Positions 1-5,253 of a stretch of 7,942 nucleotides of DNA are shown here, piece after piece. Under the pieces are notes generated by a model. The model worked only from the letters and a program-made list of their open reading frames with translations, did not search any database and had not been told where the DNA came from. The position numbers were made by a program, and so were the translations under genes. The number at the start of each line of letters is the position of its first letter. Position 1 is the first letter of the stretch. Source of the stretch: HGM11525 sp045649145 (GTDB lineage: Bacteria > Bacillota > Clostridia > UBA1381); assembly GCA_045649145.1 (NCBI GenBank), contig JAZRPK010000047.1:1-7942 (forward strand), written 5' to 3'.

Positions 1-326
1 TCTTCTGCAAGCTCGGTCATTTCGGGCGGGACTTGCATTCCCCGTGTTATTACAAGGCAAGGAATTCCCTTTTTGAACAAAGGCTCCAAAAGCGCCTTAC
101 GCTTATCTTTTTGGAACTGCTCAAGGTATGTCAGCTCAACCTTACCCATAACCTGAATTCTATTAGGGTCAAAGTAATCGAAATATCCGACAATCTGCAA
201 AGCAGGGCGGTTAACATCGGCAGTAGATATTAAAACCCTGTCGATGTTCTTTGACTCATAAAGCTTTTCGCACGAAAATTCTTCTATAACCTTGTTAAGC
301 GGTATTGTAAATACGGTTTCACTCAT
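1..326 (-). CDS. hprK: HPr kinase/phosphorylase, N-terminal part (cut by window edge)
   Basis: Reading leftward from ATG at 326-324, 108 codons are open to the window edge. The protein begins MSETVFTIPL and contains DVNRPALQIVGYFDYF (about residues 37-52), then RIQVMGKVELTYLEQF (56-71) and a GIPCLVITRGMQVPPEM stretch (87-103). These match the N-terminal domain of HprK, the bifunctional enzyme that phosphorylates and dephosphorylates Ser46 of HPr and so controls carbon catabolite repression in Firmicutes. The catalytic half, with the Walker A loop, lies outside the window. The start is supported by AAAGGA (337-342 on this strand), 10 bases upstream. The gene is divergent from rpmB and has its own candidate promoter at 381-409. 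Family identification is confident; catalytic competence cannot be judged here. Confidence 0.9.
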   Translation of the reverse strand, partial: MSETVFTIPLNKVIEEFSCEKLYESKNIDRVLISTADVNRPALQIVGYFDYFDPNRIQVMGKVELTYLEQFQKDKRKALLEPLFKKGIPCLVITRGMQVPPEMTELAE

Positions 327-380
327 TGGATATCCGTCCTTTCATTTATCTTCCGCAGATATTTTTTTACATACACAGTT

Positions 381-409
381 ATTATACAGCATTTTCTTCC
401 TTTTTGAAA
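381..409 (-). promoter_or_regulatory. Candidate SigA-type promoter of hprK
   Basis: On the minus strand a perfect TATAAT (381-386) is preceded at 17 bases by a weak -35, TTTCAA (404-409). The predicted transcript would start near 374, giving a leader of about 48 bases before the hprK ATG. The -10 is consensus but the -35 matches TTGACA at only 3 of 6 positions, so this is plausible rather than certain. Confidence 0.5.
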
Positions 410-420
410 TAGGAAAAGCA

Positions 421-459
421 AAAAAAGTTAAAAAATAATCTCTTTTTTTATTTTTTTTA
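421..459. promoter_or_regulatory. A/T-tract block between hprK and rpmB (UP-element-like)
   Basis: Runs of A (421-426, 430-435) are followed by runs of T (443-449, 451-458), ending 11 bases upstream of the rpmB -35. AAAAAATAA at 430-438 is the exact reverse complement of TTATTTTTT at 448-456. Position and composition resemble an UP element that binds the RNA polymerase alpha subunit, as is common before ribosomal genes. It could equally be low-complexity intergenic DNA. Confidence 0.35.
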
Positions 460-469
460 CCAAAAAGTA

Positions 470-498
470 TTGCAATTTGGATTTTGTTATGGTAGAAT
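470..498 (+). promoter_or_regulatory. SigA-type promoter of rpmB, extended -10
   Basis: TTGCAA (470-475), a 17-base spacer, then TAGAAT (493-498). A TGG at 490-492 forms an extended -10. The predicted start of transcription is near 505, leaving a leader of about 38 bases that contains the AGGAGGTG ribosome binding site (528-535). No room is left for an autoregulatory r-protein leader structure. Confidence 0.75.
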
Positions 499-542
499 AG
501 ACGTGTTTTGAGAGTTTGATTGATTATAGGAGGTGTTTTGAA

Positions 543-731
543 ATGGCAAAGTGTGAGGTTTGCGGCAAGGGTGTTGCCTTTGGTATTAAGGTCAGCCATT
601 CGCACAGACGTTCAAACAGAATGTGGAAGCCCAACATCCGTAAGGTAAAGGCCGTTGTTAACGGTACTCCCAAGACGGTTTGCGTTTGCACTCGTTGTCT
701 GCGTTCAGGAAAGGTAACTCGCGCAGTCTGA
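543..731 (+). CDS. rpmB: 50S ribosomal protein L28 (zinc-binding form)
   Basis: This 62-residue protein begins MAKCEVCGKG and carries the L28 core SHSHRRSNRMWKPNI (residues 18-32). L28 is a structural protein of the large ribosomal subunit. Two cysteine pairs, C4/C7 and C49/C52 (CEVC and CTRC), make this the cysteine-containing, zinc-binding version rather than the zinc-independent one. The ATG at 543 is chosen because a perfect AGGAGGTG (528-535) lies 7 bases upstream and the family begins MAK or similar; an in-frame ATG at 516 lies upstream of that site and is not used. The gene is monocistronic, with its own promoter (470-498) and terminator (753-779). Confidence 0.97.
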   Translation: MAKCEVCGKGVAFGIKVSHSHRRSNRMWKPNIRKVKAVVNGTPKTVCVCTRCLRSGKVTRAV

Positions 732-752
732 TTTTGAGACGTATTTGAACAT

Positions 753-779
753 AACTGCTGTCTTTTCAGCAGTTTTTTT
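753..779 (+). terminator. Rho-independent terminator of rpmB
   Basis: AACTGCTG (753-760) pairs perfectly with CAGCAGTT (767-774) across a 6-base loop, followed directly by a T-run to 779. It lies 21 bases after the rpmB stop and separates rpmB from the murA promoter. Confidence 0.9.
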
Positions 780-819
780 CATTTTATAAAAAATTTTATG
801 TCATTTTATGATTTTTCTT

Positions 820-848
820 TTGCATTTTATTACAATATATGTTATGAT
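820..848 (+). promoter_or_regulatory. SigA-type promoter of murA
   Basis: TTGCAT (820-825), a 17-base spacer, then TATGAT (843-848). Transcription would start near 855, so an ATG at 854 cannot be the translation start, whereas GTG at 917 has a leader of about 62 bases. A second -10-like TATAAT overlaps at 850-855 but lacks a good -35. Confidence 0.7.
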
Positions 849-859
849 ATATAATGTAT
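830..859. repeat. Inverted repeat over the murA promoter, matching the aroC one
   Basis: Left arm TTACAATATA (830-839), a 10-base spacer, right arm TATAATGTAT (850-859). The arms are complementary at 8 of 10 positions. The left arm is identical to, and the right arm 8 of 10 identical to, the arms of the perfect repeat at 5210-5239, with the same spacer length. The arms flank the murA -10 box. This suggests an operator, but the sequence is AT-rich and chance is possible. Confidence 0.4.
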
Positions 860-903
860 GAGAATACTTATGTGCAAATAATTTTATTATATAATCATCT
901 TTT

Positions 904-911
904 AGGAGAGG
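904..911 (+). promoter_or_regulatory. Ribosome binding site deciding the murA start
   Basis: AGGAGAGG lies 5 bases before GTG 917 (8 bases if the core is AGGAG). No comparable site precedes the in-frame ATG at 854, so GTG 917 is preferred. Confidence 0.8.
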
Positions 912-916
912 ATACT

Positions 917-2191
917 GTGGAAAAGCTTGTTATTAAGGGCGGGGCGCAGCTTCGGGGCGAGGTAACCATCAGCGGTGCCAAAAATGCTGCCGTTGCGATT
1001 ATTCCTGCCTGTCTGCTTATTAACGGACTTTGCAGACTTGAAAACCTTCCGAATATTAAGGATGTTAATCTTTATCTTAAAATACTTGAGGATTTGGGTG
1101 CAAAGGTTACTTACATAGACGAAAATACCGTTGATGTGGATTGCACCAATGTAAATTCCTTTAAGCCCGACGAGGCTATGACAATGAAAATGCGTGGCTC
1201 GATGTATCTTGTGGGTGCACTTTTGGGCAGATGCCGCAAGTGCATTATTCCCCCACCGGGCGGCTGCGATTTCGGCACACGTCCGATAGACCAGCATATA
1301 AAAGGCTTTGAGGCTCTGGGAGCGACTGTCAAAACCGAATATGGTATGATTGACGCATCCGCAGACGAGTTAAAGGGCGCAAATGTCTATTTTGACGTTA
1401 CATCGGTCGGCGCTACCATTAACGTGATACTCGGTGCTGTTTTGGCAAAGGGCGTTACCGTAATTGAAAATGCAGCAAAGGAACCGCATATTGTTGATTT
1501 GGCAAACTTCCTAAACGCTATGGGCGCAAAAATTCGAGGCGCAGGTACAGATACCATTAAGATTACAGGTGTTTCCTCATTGCACGGCGGAATGTATTCC
1601 ATAATCCCAGACCAAATTGAAGCAGGCACATTTATGATTGCCACAGCAGCAACCAGAGGCGATGTTCTGATTAAAAATATTATCCCGAGGCATCTCGAGC
1701 CGATAAGTGCGAAGCTTATCGAGTCGGGCGCAGTTGTCGAGGAATTTGACGACAGCGTGAGAGTTTATGTTCCTGAGGGTACTGTATTTAAGCATATCAA
1801 TTTTATTGCACTGCCGTATCCGGGATATCCTACAGATATGCAGCCGCAGCTTGTAACCTTCCTTTCGATGGTAGGCGGGACAAGCTCTGCACGTGAGGGC
1901 GTATGGGACGACAGATTCCGTTATGTCGGCGAGCTCATCAAAATGGGTGCAAATATCCGTGTCGAAGGTAAGCTTGCTATAATAAACGGTGTTTCAAAGC
2001 TTATGGGTGCACAGGTGCGTTCTACCGACCTAAGAGGCGGTGCGGCACTTATAATAGCAGGTCTTATGGCTGACGGAACTACTATGATAAGCGACATTTA
2101 TCACATCGACCGCGGTTACGAAAACTTCGAAGAAAAGTTTATCAAGCTCGGCGGTGATATAAAACGTATCACAGTAGTAGAGGGGCAATAA
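917..2191 (+). CDS. murA: UDP-N-acetylglucosamine 1-carboxyvinyltransferase
   Basis: MurA transfers enolpyruvate from phosphoenolpyruvate to UDP-GlcNAc, the first committed step of peptidoglycan synthesis in the cytoplasm. From GTG 917 the protein has 424 residues, the usual family length, and starts MEKLVIKGGAQLRG. Visible active-site elements are K22-N23 in SGAKNAA, the catalytic cysteine C117 in PPPGGCDFGTRP (E. coli C115, the fosfomycin target), R122, D307 in YPGYPTDMQPQ (E. coli D305) and R399 in IDRGYENFEEK. Because the cysteine is present, fosfomycin sensitivity is expected from family knowledge. The start was moved from ATG 854, since that codon sits at the predicted transcription start and adds 21 residues not typical of MurA. 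The gene leads a tight unit with walJ and rlmH. Whether this organism has a second MurA copy, as many Firmicutes do, cannot be seen. Confidence 0.96.
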   Translation: MEKLVIKGGAQLRGEVTISGAKNAAVAIIPACLLINGLCRLENLPNIKDVNLYLKILEDLGAKVTYIDENTVDVDCTNVNSFKPDEAMTMKMRGSMYLVGALLGRCRKCIIPPPGGCDFGTRPIDQHIKGFEALGATVKTEYGMIDASADELKGANVYFDVTSVGATINVILGAVLAKGVTVIENAAKEPHIVDLANFLNAMGAKIRGAGTDTIKITGVSSLHGGMYSIIPDQIEAGTFMIATAATRGDVLIKNIIPRHLEPISAKLIESGAVVEEFDDSVRVYVPEGTVFKHINFIALPYPGYPTDMQPQLVTFLSMVGGTSSAREGVWDDRFRYVGELIKMGANIRVEGKLAIINGVSKLMGAQVRSTDLRGGAALIIAGLMADGTTMISDIYHIDRGYENFEEKFIKLGGDIKRITVVEGQ

Positions 2192-2192
2192 T

Positions 2193-2960
2193 ATGCTCCA
2201 TTCACTAATCAGCGGCAGCTCGGGTAATTGCTCGCTGCTTTCTCACAAAGGCACAAATATCCTTGTTGATTGCGGAATGAGCGGACGTAGGCTGGATGAG
2301 CTTTTATCAAGCTTTGACCTTACAGGCGGCGACCTTGACGCAATTTTGGTTACGCACGAGCATATTGACCATATAAGCGGAGTGGGCGTTGTTTCGAGAA
2401 AATACAACCTCCCCGTCTATGCAACCGAGCAAACACATCTTGCGATGAATATCGGCAAAATCGCCGACTGTAATATAAAGATTATTGAGCCTGACCGACC
2501 GTTTGAGATAGGCAAGGTTACCGCCGATGCCTTCTCCATTCCGCACGATGCGGCTGACCCCGTCGGATACAGGCTTTATTGCGGTAATGACAAATATTCC
2601 GTAGCAACCGATATCGGCGTGATGACCGACGAGCTTTTCGACAGCATTTCGGGCAGTAAGGCGGTTATTTTAGAAGCAAATCACGATATAGATATGCTCC
2701 TAAACGGCAGTTACCCCGAGCACTTAAAAAGCCGTATCCTCGGCAATTTCGGGCATATGTCAAACGACCTTTCGGCAAAAACAGCTCTCGCACTTGCAAA
2801 CCGTGGCACAAGGCATATTATGCTTTCGCATCTTTCTGACGAGAATAACACGCCTGCTCTTGCCTATTCATCGGTTGCATCAGCACTTAAAGCAGGCGGC
2901 GTGAAAGATGGCGATGTTCAGCTGGTTGTTGCAAGGAGATATGAGGTGAGTTCCTTTTGA
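2193..2960 (+). CDS. walJ: WalJ/YycJ-type metallo-beta-lactamase-fold hydrolase
   Basis: This 255-residue soluble protein has the MBL-fold metal-binding set: THEHIDHISG (H55, H57, D59, H60), H118 in IPHDAADP, D140 in VATDIGVMT and H213 in LSHLSDENN. The N-terminal SGSSGNCSLL and the LEANHD element (160-165) are typical of the YycJ/WalJ branch. In B. subtilis this gene lies in the walRK operon, which governs cell-wall metabolism; a nuclease-like activity has been proposed for the family, but the substrate is not settled. It starts 1 base after the murA stop, using the purine-rich end of murA (GAGGGG) as ribosome binding site, and overlaps rlmH by 1 base, so translation is probably coupled. No walR or walK is in view. 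Family assignment is firm, physiological role is not. Confidence 0.88.
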   Translation: MLHSLISGSSGNCSLLSHKGTNILVDCGMSGRRLDELLSSFDLTGGDLDAILVTHEHIDHISGVGVVSRKYNLPVYATEQTHLAMNIGKIADCNIKIIEPDRPFEIGKVTADAFSIPHDAADPVGYRLYCGNDKYSVATDIGVMTDELFDSISGSKAVILEANHDIDMLLNGSYPEHLKSRILGNFGHMSNDLSAKTALALANRGTRHIMLSHLSDENNTPALAYSSVASALKAGGVKDGDVQLVVARRYEVSSF

Positions 2961-3436
2961 TGAATATTACGATTGTTTGCGTAGGCAAGCTTAAGGAAAA
3001 ATATTTCAAAGATGCCATAGCGGAGTATACAAAACGTCTGTCCCGCTTTTGCAAGCTTGAAATTATAGAAATCCCCGACGAGAAAATCCCTGATAATGCA
3101 TCTTCCGCTGAGGAGGAGCAGATACTCATTCGTGAGGGCAGGAAAATTCTTTCCAACATAAAAGACGGCACACCGATAATTGCAATGTGTGTTGAAGGTG
3201 AGCTGATTTCAAGCGAACAATTGTCGGAGAAGACGTCAAATCTGGCAATGACCGCAGGCCGTGCAGCATTTGTAATAGGCGGGTCTTTGGGACTTTCTGA
3301 CGAGGTAAAAAAGAGAGCACAGGCAAAAATCAGCTTCGGACGTATTACCCTGCCGCATCAGCTTATGCGTGTAGTACTTTTGGAGCAGATTTACCGTGCG
3401 TTTAAGATAGCGAATAACGAAACTTATCATAAATAA
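2960..3436 (+). CDS. rlmH: 23S rRNA (pseudouridine1915-N3)-methyltransferase RlmH
   Basis: RlmH is a small SPOUT-class enzyme that methylates pseudouridine 1915 in helix 69 of 23S rRNA, using S-adenosylmethionine, on assembled 70S ribosomes. The 158-residue protein has the family length and start (MNITIVCVGKLKEKYF). It carries the knotted cofactor region FVIGGSLGLSDEVKKRA (104-120) and the C-terminal LPHQLMRVVLLEQIYRAFKI (131-150), ending ANNETYHK like the family's usual PYHK/PYHR. ATG 2960 is preferred; a TTG one codon upstream is possible but not needed. The start overlaps the walJ stop as TGATG, with GAGGTGAG (2943-2950) upstream. It is the last gene of the murA unit and is followed by the hairpin at 3445-3469. 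Confidence 0.96.
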   Translation: MNITIVCVGKLKEKYFKDAIAEYTKRLSRFCKLEIIEIPDEKIPDNASSAEEEQILIREGRKILSNIKDGTPIIAMCVEGELISSEQLSEKTSNLAMTAGRAAFVIGGSLGLSDEVKKRAQAKISFGRITLPHQLMRVVLLEQIYRAFKIANNETYHK

Positions 3437-3444
3437 ACACAATA

Positions 3445-3469
3445 AAATGACCGCCACAGGCGGTCATTT
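3445..3469. terminator. Bidirectional terminator between convergent rlmH and metA
   Basis: An 11-base arm (3445-3455, AAATGACCGCC) pairs perfectly with 3459-3469 across a 3-base ACA loop. On the plus strand it is followed by a T-rich stretch (CTTTTATTT), on the minus strand by TATTGTGTTTATTT. It begins 8 bases after the rlmH stop and ends 3 bases before the metA stop codon, so it can serve both genes. Confidence 0.88.
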
Positions 3470-3472
3470 CTT

Positions 3473-4390
3473 TTATTTGATACTGTCAATATCATATGGT
3501 GTAATCTGATACACAAAGTAGTTAAGCCAGTTGGAAAAGAGCAGGCTTGCGTGTGAGCGCCAGCGTACCACGGGCTTTTTATCAGGGTTATTGTCAGGGA
3601 AATAATTTTTCGGAATTTCGGGGTTTATGCCTTTTGCGAGGTCACGGATATACTCGTTTGCCAGTGTATCGGCATCATATTCCGAATGTCCTGTCACAAA
3701 AATACGTCTGCCGCCCTTGGTAAATACTATATAGACACCTGCCTCGTCAGACTCAGAAAGTATTTCCAGTTCCTTTACCTTTTTGATATCCTCGGCACGT
3801 ACCTCGGTATAACGTGAATGGGGTGCAAAAAATTCGTTGTCAAAGCCTCTGACCAGCTTGGAAGTACGGCGGTTTACACGGTGCGAATATACTCCCGAAA
3901 GCTTTTTGGGAAGCGTATACTTAGGCACTCCGTAGTGGTAATAAAGCCCCGCCTGCGCCGCCCAGCAGATATGCAGAGTTGACGTTACGTGCGTTTTGGA
4001 CCATTCCATTATCTCTACAAGCTCATCCCAATAATCTACCTCGGTATAATCGAAATTTTCTACCGGTGCACCGGTAATAATCATACCGTCATATTTATGG
4101 TTTTTAATATCGTTAAAGCTCTTATAAAAGGTTTCCAAATGCTCAGCCGATGTGTTCTTAGATATATGCGAATCCATCGAAATAAGGTCAATCTCCACGT
4201 GTAGCGGCGAATTTGACAAAAGCCTTAAAAGCTGTGTTTCGGTTGTTATTTTAGTCGGCATCAGATTGACTATCGCAATTTTAAGAGGACGTATGTCCTG
4301 GTGCATTGCGCGCGTTTCACTCATTACAAATACGTTTTCATTTCTGAGCTGTTTTGTAGCCGGCAGCTTGTCGGGCACTCTTATCGGCAC
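3473..4390 (-). CDS. metA: Homoserine O-acyltransferase MetA, predicted acetyl-specific
   Basis: MetA acylates the hydroxyl of homoserine, opening the route to methionine. From GTG 4390 the protein has 305 residues and begins MPIRVPDKLPA, as the family does. With this start the numbering matches E. coli MetA exactly: catalytic C142 in LHICWAAQAG, H235 and E237 in TGHSEYD. Position 111 is Glu (in TGAPVEN) where E. coli has Gly. Published work on Bacillus cereus MetA links Glu111 to acetyl-CoA use, so O-acetylhomoserine is the likely product despite the usual succinyltransferase label. A TTG at 4396, two codons earlier, is an alternative start; AAGGAAAGGA (4401-4410) could serve either. The gene stands alone, convergent to rlmH, with its own promoter and a short leader that has no room for a SAM riboswitch or T-box. 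Confidence 0.94.
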   Translation of the reverse strand: MPIRVPDKLPATKQLRNENVFVMSETRAMHQDIRPLKIAIVNLMPTKITTETQLLRLLSNSPLHVEIDLISMDSHISKNTSAEHLETFYKSFNDIKNHKYDGMIITGAPVENFDYTEVDYWDELVEIMEWSKTHVTSTLHICWAAQAGLYYHYGVPKYTLPKKLSGVYSHRVNRRTSKLVRGFDNEFFAPHSRYTEVRAEDIKKVKELEILSESDEAGVYIVFTKGGRRIFVTGHSEYDADTLANEYIRDLAKGINPEIPKNYFPDNNPDKKPVVRWRSHASLLFSNWLNYFVYQITPYDIDSIK

Positions 4391-4431
4391 AGTCAATCAT
4401 TCCTTTCCTTTTGATTTTGTTTATAGTCTAT

Positions 4432-4460
4432 ATTTTATCACAACTATCCGCCATTTACAA
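4432..4460 (-). promoter_or_regulatory. SigA-type promoter of metA, extended -10
   Basis: On the minus strand TTGTAA (4455-4460), a 17-base spacer, then TAAAAT (4432-4437), preceded by TGA as an extended -10. Transcription would start near 4425, leaving a leader of about 35 bases to the GTG. No riboswitch-sized leader is present. Confidence 0.75.
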
Positions 4461-4502
4461 GAATAATTTGCAATATCGAGTGGAATAATGACAAATATAG
4501 AC

Positions 4503-4510
4503 AGGAGGTG
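4503..4510 (+). promoter_or_regulatory. Ribosome binding site deciding the tepA start
   Basis: A perfect AGGAGGTG lies 7 bases before TTG 4518, the same spacing as at rpmB. It is inside the reading frame opened by ATG 4488, which has only a weak purine stretch before it, so TTG 4518 is the likelier start. Confidence 0.8.
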
Positions 4511-4517
4511 CGTTAGT

Positions 4518-5186
4518 TTGGACGAAACAAGCGAACAGCAGGAACGACGGGAAAATATATTGGAATGCGGGATTGTTGAAACTAATAACTCACGTGGCAG
4601 AATACGCAGTCTTAATATAATCGGGACAATAGAGGGCCATTCCCTGCTCCCTCAGGGCACAAAATCCACCAAATACGAGCACGTTCTTCCGCATCTGGTG
4701 GCGGTAGAGGAGGACGATGAGGTAGACGGACTTTTGGTTCTTCTTAACACAGTCGGCGGTGATGTTGAGGCAGGGCTTGCAATTGCAGAAATGATAGCAG
4801 GTATGAAAAAGCCTACCGTGTCATTAGTGCTTGGCGGCAGTCATTCAATCGGCGTCCCGTTAGCCGTTGCAACCGACAAATCCTTTATAGTCCCGTCTGC
4901 AACAATGACTATACACCCGATGCGCATAAACGGCATTGTTATCGGTGTAATGCAGACATTTCGGTATCTTACCAAAATGCAGGACAGGATTATCGACTTT
5001 ATCGTACGAAATTCAAATATCGACCACAGCAGTTTTAAGAACCTTATGCTAGCCACCGACGAAATTGCAAACGATGTCGGCACGGTTTTATTTGGCGAGC
5101 AGGCGGTGGAGTGCGGGCTTATTGACGCAGTTGGCGGTGTCAAGGAGGCTCTTTCGGCGCTTTATGCTATGATAGACAAAAAATAG
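4518..5186 (+). CDS. tepA: ClpP-like serine protease, TepA family
   Basis: This 222-residue cytosolic protein has the ClpP/crotonase fold and the TepA (B. subtilis YmfB) pattern: IIGTIEGHSLLPQ (34-46), TKYEHVLPHLVA (51-62), LLNTVGGDVEAGLAIAEM (75-92), GGSHSIGVP (106-114) and MTIHPMR (130-136). By alignment with ClpP the catalytic triad should be S110, H133 and D186 (in NDVGT). In B. subtilis, TepA has been linked to degradation of small acid-soluble spore proteins in spore outgrowth and earlier to protein export. No Clp ATPase gene or ClpX/ClpA gene is nearby. TTG 4518 is chosen for its ribosome binding site; starting at ATG 4488 would give 232 residues. I see no convincing promoter just upstream and no terminator after it, so it may read through to aroC. 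Confidence 0.87.
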   Translation: MDETSEQQERRENILECGIVETNNSRGRIRSLNIIGTIEGHSLLPQGTKSTKYEHVLPHLVAVEEDDEVDGLLVLLNTVGGDVEAGLAIAEMIAGMKKPTVSLVLGGSHSIGVPLAVATDKSFIVPSATMTIHPMRINGIVIGVMQTFRYLTKMQDRIIDFIVRNSNIDHSSFKNLMLATDEIANDVGTVLFGEQAVECGLIDAVGGVKEALSALYAMIDKK

Positions 5187-5187
5187 A

Positions 5188-5216
5188 TTGAAAATCCCAA
5201 GCCTGTATGTTACAAT
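5188..5216 (+). promoter_or_regulatory. SigA-type promoter of aroC, extended -10
   Basis: TTGAAA (5188-5193), a 17-base spacer, then TACAAT (5211-5216), with TGT (5208-5210) as an extended -10. The -35 begins 2 bases after the tepA stop. Transcription would start near 5223, inside the inverted repeat at 5210-5239. Confidence 0.75.
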
Positions 5217-5239
5217 ATAGTGGTAATATTATATTGTAA
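5210..5239. repeat. Perfect inverted repeat over the aroC -10 and start site
   Basis: TTACAATATA (5210-5219) is the exact reverse complement of TATATTGTAA (5230-5239), arms 20 bases apart centre to centre, about two helical turns. The left arm contains the -10 box and the right arm runs into the ribosome binding site. As RNA, two G-U pairs and one A-U pair could extend the stem to 13 pairs with a GTAA loop, but transcripts from the aroC promoter would lack the left arm. No T-run follows, so it is not a terminator. An operator is the simplest reading. Confidence 0.6.
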
Positions 5240-5253
5240 GGAAAGTGGTTATA

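Noticed and set aside
342..605. Minus-strand reading frame, including a possible 16-residue leader peptide ending at 342 before hprK
   Set aside because: It overlaps rpmB in antisense, and the short version contains the hprK -10 box inside its own coding region, so the hprK transcript would start after its start codon.
854..916. ATG 854 as murA start, adding 21 residues
   Set aside because: It lies at the predicted transcription start, has no ribosome binding site and gives an N-terminal extension not typical of MurA; GTG 917 has both a site and the family start.
902..1297. 131-codon open frame antisense to murA
   Set aside because: It lies wholly within the well-conserved murA frame and resembles no known protein; a shadow frame.
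4391..4431. SAM riboswitch or T-box in the metA leader
   Set aside because: The leader is about 35 bases, far too short for either, and no conserved element is visible.
4454..4489. A promoter for tepA in the metA-tepA spacer
   Set aside because: TGGAATAAT (4481-4489) could be an extended -10, but no -35 fits at the right distance; not strong enough to list.
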